Below are positions 9,121 to 17,321 of a stretch of DNA of 64,000 nucleotides, one piece after another (positions within the stretch are counted from its first letter, which is position 1; each line of letters begins with the position of its first letter). The notes beneath the pieces are model-generated. The model did not search any database, was not told the DNA's origin, and was given only the letters and a program-made list of their open reading frames with translations. The translations under genes and the position numbers were made by a program. This DNA is from Bacteroidota bacterium. Lineage in GTDB: Bacteria > Bacteroidota > Bacteroidia > NS11-12g > UBA955. The stretch spans positions 124,001 through 188,000 of the forward strand of contig JAMLHC010000006.1 of assembly GCA_023957335.1 (NCBI GenBank). The letters are read 5' to 3'.

Positions 9121-10413
9121 TTATTGCTTAATAATTTTCTCTCTGACTATTCTGTCAGAGCCTAAACCATTGGATAACTCTATGTAGTAAACCCCGTTAG
9201 GCAAATTGCTTATGTCAATCTGTTGAGACTGTTTACTCTCTGCCACAATATGAGTGGTAGCTAAAGAAAAAATCTTTATATCAGGTTGCACCATTCCGGA
9301 AATATACACGATACCATTAGAGGGATTAGGATAAATAAGTACATTATCATCAGTACCTTCCCAATAGTATTTCTGAACCTCGCTGTATTGATACACACCA
9401 TCTATATCGACTTGTTTTAATCTATATAAATTATATCCGGGCAGAGGTTGATTATCAATAAACTCATAAGAATGATTCTCATAGCTGTTTCCTGCTCCCT
9501 GCTTACTTCCGATGGTATTCCAAAACACCCCGTCTGTACTTTTTTGTACTTCAAAGTGGCTGTTATTGTTTTCGGTAGCAGTCGTCCAATGATACACAAT
9601 GCTGTTTGTAGTAGCAGTAAGAGTTTGGTTAACATAGCTTACAGGCAAAGGAACCGTAAGTGCGCCAAAAGGCAGAAACCAAAAAGAATTCTGACGGTCT
9701 GTAGCGTTGGCGCTACGTGTACCAATGACACCTGCTCGTATATCAAAATTTTGAACATTGACAAAGTTCATCTGTACTTGTGCCGCATGAATAGAAGAAT
9801 CAATGTTATTGTAAACAGGATACCCGCTCACATTCACTATCCAATTGCCAATCATACCGGAAGTTACTGCTGAACCAGTTATCCCATAAGGCATTGAAGG
9901 AGCAGACACCCAAACTGTTTCTTTAAAAGCATTTGTTCCGGTAGAATTTCCGCTTCCATCTATATCAAGAATGGTCATAGCCAAACAAGGGAAAGTGTAG
10001 GGATTATTATTGAAACTATTTGCCCCTGCTCCGTTGCGGGATGCAAACTCTACTTTAAATTCAGCCCAAGCGGTGTCGGTAGCAGAGGTTGACCTGGGCA
10101 CTGTAACGACAGGTTGCCAAGATGCAGCATAGCCACCGGCAGTATAATCCCAATTGCCGACAGTAACTGCAGAACTAGAACGTGCAATCCAAGTTATTCT
10201 CATAAAAATATCAGGTGAAGTTCCTATTTGTATTGTTTTAGAACGAGTGCCACCGGTCGTTTGACCACCCGAAGAAGTCCAACTCGCATTAGAACCGGGA
10301 TTTGAAATTACAACATTGTGAACCGGATAAACACATTGTGCATTTACATCCGAAAAATTCAATAAAAATCCTATTGCAAAAAATTGAACTACATTTAAAA
10401 TTGATTTTTTCAT
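9121..10413 (-). CDS. T9SS-secreted protein with type A sorting domain
   Basis: 430 residues. The start at MKKSILNVVQFFAIGF (10413) begins a clean signal peptide ending at VNAQ; the frame extends to 10452 without adding signal features. The C-terminus carries the type A sorting signal of the type IX secretion system: YPNPSNGIVYISG, an internal NLPNGVYYIEL, and a basic end. The body has no recognised catalytic motif. A region of about 70 residues before the sorting domain (VYHWTTATENNNSHFEVQKS) resembles the Ig/FN3-like module often found in front of T9SS tails. Probably a cell-surface or secreted protein. Confidence 0.85.
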   Translation of the reverse strand: MKKSILNVVQFFAIGFLLNFSDVNAQCVYPVHNVVISNPGSNASWTSSGGQTTGGTRSKTIQIGTSPDIFMRITWIARSSSAVTVGNWDYTAGGYAASWQPVVTVPRSTSATDTAWAEFKVEFASRNGAGANSFNNNPYTFPCLAMTILDIDGSGNSTGTNAFKETVWVSAPSMPYGITGSAVTSGMIGNWIVNVSGYPVYNNIDSSIHAAQVQMNFVNVQNFDIRAGVIGTRSANATDRQNSFWFLPFGALTVPLPVSYVNQTLTATTNSIVYHWTTATENNNSHFEVQKSTDGVFWNTIGSKQGAGNSYENHSYEFIDNQPLPGYNLYRLKQVDIDGVYQYSEVQKYYWEGTDDNVLIYPNPSNGIVYISGMVQPDIKIFSLATTHIVAESKQSQQIDISNLPNGVYYIELSNGLGSDRIVREKIIKQ

Positions 10414-10710
10414 TTCCTTGCTGCTTTTTGTTTTAAAACACCTTGATAACATACGCTAACGCAATGCGCGAATTCTATACCATATAACACGTTCACACTT
10501 TTTTTCATCCATTAATTTCATCATTCATCTATAAGATTGCGAGAACCGTTCTTTATCCTAAATCTACTCATGCAAAAAATAAATAAGCGGCAAATCTAAA
10601 TAGTAACATTTTGTCTGTGCACAAAGGCAATATGGCAGAGATGGCAGTTTTGTCATATTCCCTTCACTTATCAGACAACAAAAACATAACTGTACTTTTA
10701 ACCTGATTCA

Positions 10711-10737
10711 GAGTGTGTATGTTGAACATTCATACTC
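10711..10737. promoter_or_regulatory. 27-base imperfect palindrome, possible operator
   Basis: Arms of 13 bases around one central G, with 11 of 13 positions paired (GAGTGTGTATGTT and AACATTCATACTC). It lies just downstream of a TACTTTTA box and about 340 bases before the dndC remnant. A binding site for a dimeric repressor is an inference from symmetry only. Confidence 0.35.
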
Positions 10738-10754
10738 AAAATCACTTTAAACAG

Positions 10755-10767
10755 TGCAAATTTTGCA
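10755..10767. promoter_or_regulatory. 13-base perfect palindrome TGCAAA-T-TTTGCA
   Basis: Six-base arms around a single T, 18 bases after the larger dyad and 25 bases before a small ATG-initiated frame. The right arm includes TTTTGC, which resembles a Bacteroidota -7 box, so the palindrome could overlap a promoter. Confidence 0.3.
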
Positions 10768-11073
10768 TAAAAATTATCTAAGACAACAACCATGCAAACC
10801 CTCGCCAATCAAGGCTTTCAACAAGAACTAAAAAACTTGCATTGAAAAGGTATTTGGTTTAGTATTGCAGGTGGTTGGGAATAGGGAGATAGTGTATTTG
10901 ACAACGGTGCAAACATTTAGCAGAATAACAAACAACAGACTAAATGCAAACTTACAAATAACACATTGGGTTTTATCCGACACGCAAGGCAACCTTTCAA
11001 AAAAAACAAATGAGCCACTTTTTAGAATACGCTTTTACAAAATGTTAAATAACAAGAAGAAAGTAAAACAACC

Positions 11074-11238
11074 ATGTCATTAAACATACAGCATTTAGAA
11101 AACGAAATTATAGACCAATACCTCTATGACGAGAACCCAACAAGACCTTGGATAATAGGTTTTAGTGGTGGAAAGGATTCCACAATGCTTTTACAAGTCG
11201 TTTGGAATGCACTTAAAAAAATTGAAAAGTTGTATTAA
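11074..11238 (+). pseudogene. dndC: dndC remnant: N-terminal 54 codons of a DNA phosphorothioation sulfurtransferase
   Basis: The frame begins MSLNIQHLENEIIDQYLYDE and contains WIIGFSGGKDSTMLLQVVW, where SGGKDST is the PP-loop that binds ATP in DndC/PAPS-reductase-like enzymes. The flanking W-x-x-G and LLQ-V-W are characteristic of DndC, which with DndA/IscS, DndD and DndE places sulfur in the DNA backbone. DndC is normally about 500 residues. Here it stops (TAA) after 54, just past the PP-loop, and 20 bases later the endonuclease gene begins. The rest of dndC and any dndD/dndE are absent, so this looks like a deletion scar. A short genuine protein is unlikely because the PP-loop fold is incomplete. 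Confidence 0.72.
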
Positions 11239-11258
11239 ATAAAATAAATCATACGAGC

Positions 11259-12221
11259 GTGCAAGAGCTTTTACAGAAATATCTCAAAGCATTTAAAAAG
11301 CTAAGAATAGACAGGGCTCATGGCGTTGCTCCACACAAACCTATTTTGCTGATATCTGTATTACAAACTTTTCAAAACGGAATTAACAACAACCAAAGAA
11401 TTTACATCACTCCTGAGTTAGTAGCTCTTTTCAAATCAAATTGGAATTCTCTTGGTACTTCAAATCACGATTGCAGATTTGCCTTACCCTTCTATCATTT
11501 AACCAGCGATAAATTTTGGAAACTTATTCCAAATCCAGGCTTTGAAAATATTCTTCTACTATCAGCATCCATGCGAAGTTTTTCCAACCTAAACGCTGCC
11601 GTTAATTGTGCAGTAATAGATGAAGAATTACATGAATTGATAATAGACAAGAAGTGTAATGAAATTTTGATGCAGTTTTTATTGGACGATTATTTCCCAA
11701 ATAGTAAAGGTAATTTCAATAATTCAACTGGTTGTCAACAAAATTTATTTGATGACATAGAAAATAAAATCCTCAAAGAACCACCAGAAGAGTATCGCCA
11801 GGAAATCAAAAAACTGCTTGAACAAAAAGACGATGAAGAAATTTTCCTTCGAGGAAGTTTATTCAAGAGAGAGATTCCAAAAATTTACAACAATACTTGT
11901 TGCGTATCAGGGATGAAGATTGATGCAACAATAAATGTATCCATGATTGATGCCTGCCACATTGTGCCCTTTAGTATAAGCTATGATGATTCTGTAACGA
12001 ATGGCATTGCTTTATGCCCGAATTTACACAGGGCTTTTGATAGAGGATTGATTGCCATTGATGACGATTATCGGGTGGTTGTTTCAAAAAGTTTTAAAGA
12101 AGTTGAAACGAGCTATAACATAAGGGCGTTTGAGGGGAAAGAAATACAGTTGCCGAGAATGAAAAGTTATTATCCTTTGAGCGAGAATTTTGGATGGCAT
12201 AGGAAAAATGTGTTTAAATGA
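11259..12221 (+). CDS. Sulfur-binding-domain/HNH endonuclease (putative phosphorothioate-dependent restriction enzyme)
   Basis: 320 residues, GTG start. The N-terminal half (about 1-150) has RAHGVAPHKPILLISVL (APHKP at 24-28) and, around residues 70-82, HDCRFALPFYHLTSDKFWKL. This layout matches the sulfur-binding domain (SBD) of ScoMcrA-type enzymes that recognise phosphorothioated DNA. The C-terminal half is an HNH_2-type nuclease: NNTCCVSGM near 211-218, DACHIVPF with H234, and ALCPNLHRAFDRGLI with N255 and H257. Expected role: cleavage of modified DNA. It sits 20 bases after a dndC remnant and overlaps the following helicase gene by 4 bases (ATGA), which supports a joint defence function. 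Whether it needs phosphorothioate is inferred, not shown. Confidence 0.75.
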   Translation: MQELLQKYLKAFKKLRIDRAHGVAPHKPILLISVLQTFQNGINNNQRIYITPELVALFKSNWNSLGTSNHDCRFALPFYHLTSDKFWKLIPNPGFENILLLSASMRSFSNLNAAVNCAVIDEELHELIIDKKCNEILMQFLLDDYFPNSKGNFNNSTGCQQNLFDDIENKILKEPPEEYRQEIKKLLEQKDDEEIFLRGSLFKREIPKIYNNTCCVSGMKIDATINVSMIDACHIVPFSISYDDSVTNGIALCPNLHRAFDRGLIAIDDDYRVVVSKSFKEVETSYNIRAFEGKEIQLPRMKSYYPLSENFGWHRKNVFK

Positions 12222-15200
12222 ACTCAATAGCATTCATTGATACGGAAGTTGAGCCAAAGAGCCGAAAGATTCTTGACATCGGAAGTGTCAAGGGTGATGG
12301 AAGTTCTTTTCATAAAACTTCGGTTGCTGAATTCATATTGTTTCTGAACGGAACACAATTCATTTGCGGACACAACATTTTCAACCACGACATAAAATAT
12401 ATCGGCAAAGCACTCAATGATGCGGGAGTAAATTCTGCAAACATCATTGACACTTTATTTCTCTCTCCCCTGATATTTCCGACAAAGCCATATCATGCTT
12501 TGTTGAAAGATGACAAACTTCAATCAGAGGATTCTAACAATCCTTTGAATGATTCTATTAAAGCAAGAGATTTGTTCAATGACGAAGTTGCCGCCTTCAG
12601 GCAAACAGACGAAACACTGAAACAGATTTTCTATTTGCTTTTGAAAGACAAAAAGGAGTTCCACTCCTTTTTCCGTTTCATTGCATACACGGGAGTAAGC
12701 ACAGAAATTGAACAACTGATTCGCCAAAAATTTAAAAATGAAATTTGCGAACAAGCTGACTTGAAGAAAATAATTTCCGAATACCCGATTGAACTTGCAT
12801 ACTGTTTATCGCTTGTAGATTCTTTCATTCAACACAAGAAAATACATTCCATCACACCGCCTTGGGTGCTGAAAAATTATCCTGAAGTTGAACGGATAAT
12901 GTTTCGCTTGCGAAACAAACCTTGTGTAAGCGGTTGCGTGTATTGCGACAACGCATTAAACATTCACAAGGGATTGAAACGACTTTTCGGTTTTGATTCA
13001 TTCAGAACCTACGGAGGTGAACCACTGCAAGAGAAAGCAGTCAAAGCAGCCGTTGACAACAAATCCATTCTTGCAGTTTTCCCGACAGGCGGAGGCAAGT
13101 CAATCACTTTTCAAGTTCCTTCATTGATGAGTGGAGAATGTTCAAAGGGTTTGACAGTTGTGATTTCTCCTTTGCAATCATTAATGAAAGACCAAGTTGA
13201 CAATCTTGAAAAAGTTGGAATCACAGATGCGGTTACAATAAATGGTTTGCTTGACCCGATTGAAAGAGCAAAATCTTTTGAACGAGTTGAGGATGGTTCT
13301 GCTTCTATTCTTTACATCTCGCCTGAATCACTTCGTTCACGGACAATTGAGAGATTGATTTTGGGAAGAAAGATTGTTCGCTTTGTTATTGACGAAGCAC
13401 ATTGCTTTTCTTCGTGGGGACAGGATTTCCGTGTTGACTATTTATACATAGGTGATTTCATCAAGCAAATTCAGGAAAAGAAAAATCTTGAAGACGGAAT
13501 TCCAGTTTCATGTTTCACAGCAACAGCTAAGCAAAAGGTTATTGAAGATATTCGGGACTACTTCAAAGAAAAACTTTCGCTTGACCTTGAACTGTTCACT
13601 TCAAAAGCATCAAGAACAAATCTTCAATACAAAGTTTTTGAAAAAGGAGACGAGGAAACAAAGTATCAGCAAGCAAGAGACCTGATTGTGGAAAAAAATT
13701 GCCCGACTATCATTTATGTTTCAAGAACACGAAAAGCCGATTTATTGGCAGAAAGGTTGTCCAAAGACGGTTTTAGTGCAAGACCTTATCACGGCAAAAT
13801 GGATAAGCAGGAAAAATCTGAAAACCAAGATTTGTTTATCAATGGAGATACACAAATAATGGTGGCGACTTCTGCTTTCGGAATGGGAGTTGACAAGAAA
13901 GATGTTGGAATGGTGATTCACTATGAAATTTCCGATTCACTTGAAAACTATATTCAGGAAGCAGGAAGAGCTGGACGAGATGAAAATATAACAGCTGATT
14001 GCTTTGTGTTGTTTAACGAAGAAGATTTAAGCAAACACTTTATTCTTCTAAATCAAACTAAACTTTCAATTAAAGAAATTCAACAAATTTGGAAAGCAAT
14101 AAAAGAGATTACAAAGTTCCGTTCAACAGTTTCAAACTCCGCTTTGGAGATTGCACGGAAAGCAGGTTGGGATGATAATGTTGTAGAGATTGAAACAAGA
14201 GTAACGACAGCGATTGCCGCTTTAGAAGATGCTGGTTATTTGAAGCGAGGACAAAACATGCCGAGAGTTTTCGCTAATAGTATTCTTTCAAAGAATGCAC
14301 AAGAAGCCATTGACAAAATTAATGGTTCGGAACGATTTGAGGAAAAGCAAAAAGAAAAAGGAATCCGAATTATCAAGAAACTTTTTTCAAGTAAGAGCAG
14401 AAAGCAAGCAAACGATGAAGCAGCCGAATCAAGAATTGATTACATCAGCGACCATTTGGGAATTGTAAAAGAAGAAGTGATAAACATTGTGAATCTTCTT
14501 CGTGAGGAAAAGATTTTGGCTGATGCAAAGGACTTGACCGCTTTTATTAAGAAAGGAGAAAATAGAAACCGTTCTCTCAACATAGTTGAAACATTCAGTA
14601 AGATTGAAAATTTCTTGCTTCCAGTTTTTAAGGAACAGGAAAAGACATTTCACATCAAGGAACTTAACGAAGAAGCAGAGGCAAACGGTTGTGAAGATGT
14701 AAATACAAACAAGCTGAAAACCATTATCAACTTTTGGGCAATCAAGAATTGGATTAAGAGACAGAATCTTGAATACTCAAAAAATAATGTTGTGGTTCTT
14801 TGCCTGCATCCAAAAGAAACGCTGAGAGAAAAATTGGATAAGCGGCATGAGTTGGCAAAGTTCATAGTTGAACATCTCTATGAGAAAAGTAAACTGAATG
14901 TTTCAGAAGATGATAAAGACAAAGAGGAAGTATTGGTTGAGTTTTCAGTTCACGAATTGAAAGAGGAGTTTGAAAGGAAGCCGAAGTTGTTTGAAATAAA
15001 AATTACTCTTGACGATGTAGAAGACACTCTTTTCTACTTGTCAAGGATTGATGCCATAAAAATTGAAGGAGGATTTCTTGTTGTCTATAACAAACTGACC
15101 ATTGAAAGAGTTGAGCAAGATAATTACAAAAAATACACAAAAGAAGATTATCGGAAGCTAAATCAGTTTTACGAAAACAAGGTTCAGCAAATTCATATTG

Positions 15201-17041
15201 TTGGCGAATATGCCAAGAAAATGATTGATAACTACAAGGACGCATTACAATTTGTGGAGGATTATTTTCAATTAAACTACTGTTCGTTTCTTAAAAAGTA
15301 TTTCCCTGGAAGCAAAGTTGATACTCTAAAACTCAAAATGACTCCGGGAAAATTCAAACAACTTTTTGGAGATCTTTCTCCAACGCAGTTGAAAATTATA
15401 AACGACAATGAATCTAAAAACATTGTCGTAGCAGCTGGACCTGGAAGCGGTAAAACAAGAGTGTTGGTTCATAAATTGGCTTCATTGCTTTTGATGGAAG
15501 ATGTAAAACATGAGCAGTTGCTCATGGTAACTTTCTCAAGGGCAGCAGCAACTGAATTTAAGAAGCGTTTGTTAAAGTTAATTGGCAATGTAGCAAACTA
15601 CATTGAGATAAAAACCTTTCACTCCTACTGCTTTGATTTGTTAGGTAAGGTTGGAAGTTTGGAAAAGTCCAATGTGATTTTGAAAAAGACGATTGAAAAA
15701 ATTAAAAACAAGGAAGTTGAAGCAAACCGAATTACCAAAACTGTTTTAGTGATTGATGAAGCACAAGACATGGATGAAGATGAATACAATCTGATAAACG
15801 CCTTGATGGAACAGAACGAAGAAATGAGAGTGATTGCAGTTGGTGATGATGACCAGAACATTTATGAATTCAGAGGAGCAAGTGCAAAATATCTTGAACA
15901 TTTTATTCACGTGAGCAAAGCAGTCAAGCATGAATTGGTTGAGAACTACAGAAGCAAAAACAATCTTGTTGAATTCACGAATCAGTTTGTAAAAAGAATT
16001 CGTCATCGCTTAAAAGACACTCCAATCATTCCGAAGCAAGCCGACAACGGAAAAATAAAATTGGTTCGTTATCAAAGCGGCAATCTCATTACTCCGATTG
16101 TGCATGACATACTCACAACTGGACTTACAGGAACTACATGTGTGCTAACAAAGACGAATGAAGAAGCACTCCAAATCACTGGGCTCCTTTTAAAACATGA
16201 CATGCAAGCGAAGTTGATTCAAACCAATGATGGTTTCAGTTTGTATAATCTTTCCGAAGTCAGATTCTTTTTAAGCCAATTGAATTTGGCTGACGATGTT
16301 TTCATAATCAGCGATGATGTTTGGGCAAATGCGAAGCGGGAATTGATAGACAAGTTTAGGAACAGCACCAAATTGGAAGTATGCAACAACATCATCAAAG
16401 ATTTTGAAGCGACCAACCCAAAGAAGAAATACAAATCTGATTTGGAAGTTTTCATTCGTGAATCCAAGTTGGAAGATTTCTTCAATGAGAACGGAGAAAC
16501 AATTTTTGTTTCAACCATTCACAAAGCAAAAGGGAAAGAGTTTGACAATGTTTTCCTGATGCTAGAAAACTTCAATCCTGCAACTGACGAAGCTAAACGG
16601 CTCTTGTATGTTGCAATGACAAGAGCAAAGCAGAATTTGACCGTTCACATTAATTCAAATTTCCTTGATAATCTCTCGGTAGAAAATATAGAGCGAATTG
16701 ACGATAGAGAAATTTATTTACCGCCAAACGAAATAGCAATGCACTTGACATATACAGATGTTTGGCTTGATTACTTCATTAACAAACAACATTTAATTTC
16801 TCAACTAACAAGTGGAGATACTTTGACTTTGAACGGAGAAGAATGTTTGAATTTAAAAGGACAATCAGTTTTGAAATTCTCACAGAAGTTTGTAAGCCAA
16901 ATTGAAAGTAAGAAAGCGGAAAACTATTGCTTGAAGAGTGCAAAAGTAAATTTCATTGTTTACTGGAAAAAAGAAGACACCGAACAGGAAGTAAAAATAA
17001 TTTTACCAGAGCTTTATTTTGAAAGAAAAAGCAAGGAATGA
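12218..17041 (+). CDS. DEDDh exonuclease-RecQ-UvrD three-part helicase/nuclease
   Basis: 1607 residues, unusually long. (1) Residues 1-190: DnaQ-like 3'-5' exonuclease with IAFIDTEVEP (D8, E10), GHNIFNHD (H57, D58) and a distal H...NDSIKARDL pair. (2) About 225-245: cysteine cluster PCVSGCVYCDNAL. (3) About 260-600: RecQ helicase with FPTGGGKSITF (about 283-289), VIDEAHCFSSWGQDFR (about 390) and QEAGRAGRDE (motif VI). (4) About 1050-1520: UvrD/PcrA-like helicase with AAGPGSGKTRVL (about 1071), VIDEAQDMDEDE (about 1176), VENYRSKNNL, STIHKAKGKEFD and YVAMTRAKQNL. The usual four-Cys zinc site after the RecQ core is not visible. It overlaps the HNH gene by ATGA, so the two are translated together. 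Likely a DNA-processing partner in a restriction or repair system. Confidence 0.88.
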   Translation: MNSIAFIDTEVEPKSRKILDIGSVKGDGSSFHKTSVAEFILFLNGTQFICGHNIFNHDIKYIGKALNDAGVNSANIIDTLFLSPLIFPTKPYHALLKDDKLQSEDSNNPLNDSIKARDLFNDEVAAFRQTDETLKQIFYLLLKDKKEFHSFFRFIAYTGVSTEIEQLIRQKFKNEICEQADLKKIISEYPIELAYCLSLVDSFIQHKKIHSITPPWVLKNYPEVERIMFRLRNKPCVSGCVYCDNALNIHKGLKRLFGFDSFRTYGGEPLQEKAVKAAVDNKSILAVFPTGGGKSITFQVPSLMSGECSKGLTVVISPLQSLMKDQVDNLEKVGITDAVTINGLLDPIERAKSFERVEDGSASILYISPESLRSRTIERLILGRKIVRFVIDEAHCFSSWGQDFRVDYLYIGDFIKQIQEKKNLEDGIPVSCFTATAKQKVIEDIRDYFKEKLSLDLELFTSKASRTNLQYKVFEKGDEETKYQQARDLIVEKNCPTIIYVSRTRKADLLAERLSKDGFSARPYHGKMDKQEKSENQDLFINGDTQIMVATSAFGMGVDKKDVGMVIHYEISDSLENYIQEAGRAGRDENITADCFVLFNEEDLSKHFILLNQTKLSIKEIQQIWKAIKEITKFRSTVSNSALEIARKAGWDDNVVEIETRVTTAIAALEDAGYLKRGQNMPRVFANSILSKNAQEAIDKINGSERFEEKQKEKGIRIIKKLFSSKSRKQANDEAAESRIDYISDHLGIVKEEVINIVNLLREEKILADAKDLTAFIKKGENRNRSLNIVETFSKIENFLLPVFKEQEKTFHIKELNEEAEANGCEDVNTNKLKTIINFWAIKNWIKRQNLEYSKNNVVVLCLHPKETLREKLDKRHELAKFIVEHLYEKSKLNVSEDDKDKEEVLVEFSVHELKEEFERKPKLFEIKITLDDVEDTLFYLSRIDAIKIEGGFLVVYNKLTIERVEQDNYKKYTKEDYRKLNQFYENKVQQIHIVGEYAKKMIDNYKDALQFVEDYFQLNYCSFLKKYFPGSKVDTLKLKMTPGKFKQLFGDLSPTQLKIINDNESKNIVVAAGPGSGKTRVLVHKLASLLLMEDVKHEQLLMVTFSRAAATEFKKRLLKLIGNVANYIEIKTFHSYCFDLLGKVGSLEKSNVILKKTIEKIKNKEVEANRITKTVLVIDEAQDMDEDEYNLINALMEQNEEMRVIAVGDDDQNIYEFRGASAKYLEHFIHVSKAVKHELVENYRSKNNLVEFTNQFVKRIRHRLKDTPIIPKQADNGKIKLVRYQSGNLITPIVHDILTTGLTGTTCVLTKTNEEALQITGLLLKHDMQAKLIQTNDGFSLYNLSEVRFFLSQLNLADDVFIISDDVWANAKRELIDKFRNSTKLEVCNNIIKDFEATNPKKKYKSDLEVFIRESKLEDFFNENGETIFVSTIHKAKGKEFDNVFLMLENFNPATDEAKRLLYVAMTRAKQNLTVHINSNFLDNLSVENIERIDDREIYLPPNEIAMHLTYTDVWLDYFINKQHLISQLTSGDTLTLNGEECLNLKGQSVLKFSQKFVSQIESKKAENYCLKSAKVNFIVYWKKEDTEQEVKIILPELYFERKSKE

Positions 17042-17321
17042 AAAGCCCATTCACAATCAATAAAACACGCTTGCAAGCCACTCAAAGCCAACGCCTGAAC
17101 CAAAGCTCGCAAGAGTGTATTTTTTGTCCAAGCCGAGCAAGGTAGTAGAATAGTGACAGCCGTCAACAAACGGTTTGGACGCAAGCAGGGTATTCCCAAA
17201 ATCTGCATAATCCTAAACTCAAAGTCGGTATTTCAATTAAGGTACAATAGGTATAAATACCTACTTCAGCATATTGGGAGATATCTTAAATTTGTTTCGA
17301 ATTAAAAGAAATAGAAAAAAG
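17042..17321. other. Non-coding boundary segment downstream of the defence pair
   Basis: 280 bases with no supported gene. About 17080-17200 looks more GC-rich than its surroundings and contains the dyad CAAAC-G-GTTTG at 17167-17177. A 64-codon minus-strand frame here has no protein-like signature. It may be the edge of the acquired region, but no direct repeats or tRNA end were found. Confidence 0.4.

Larger units (their letters stand above)
10414..11073. other. Gene-poor stretch between T9SS gene and the defence region
   Basis: 660 bases without a convincing gene. It holds two dyads (10711-10737 and 10755-10767, listed separately), a TACTTTTA box at 10693-10700 and a 17-codon open frame at 10792-10845 (MQTLANQGF...) that could be the beginning of a lost gene. 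A 72-codon frame at 10865-11083 shows no protein-like features. It probably contains the former promoter/regulatory region of the operon whose dndC remnant follows. Confidence 0.5.

Noticed and set aside
9448-9873. 141-codon plus-strand frame opposite the T9SS gene
   Set aside because: Antisense shadow of a gene with a clear signal peptide and sorting domain. No protein-like features of its own.
10792-10845. 17-codon frame MQTLANQGF... as a leader peptide
   Set aside because: Too short to support, with no regulatory hairpin following. Kept only as a note in the intergenic entry.
10865-11083. 72-codon plus-strand frame before the dndC remnant
   Set aside because: No signal peptide, no motif, low-complexity basic end, and it overlaps the start of the clearly recognisable dndC fragment in another frame.
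12890-12960. CxxxCxxC-like motif in the large helicase as a radical SAM site
   Set aside because: The cluster lies between an exonuclease and a RecQ domain with no SAM-binding fold around it. More likely a small metal-binding element.
17014-17208. 64-codon minus-strand frame after the helicase gene
   Set aside because: Composition is odd and there is no motif. It overlaps the helicase end and is probably chance.
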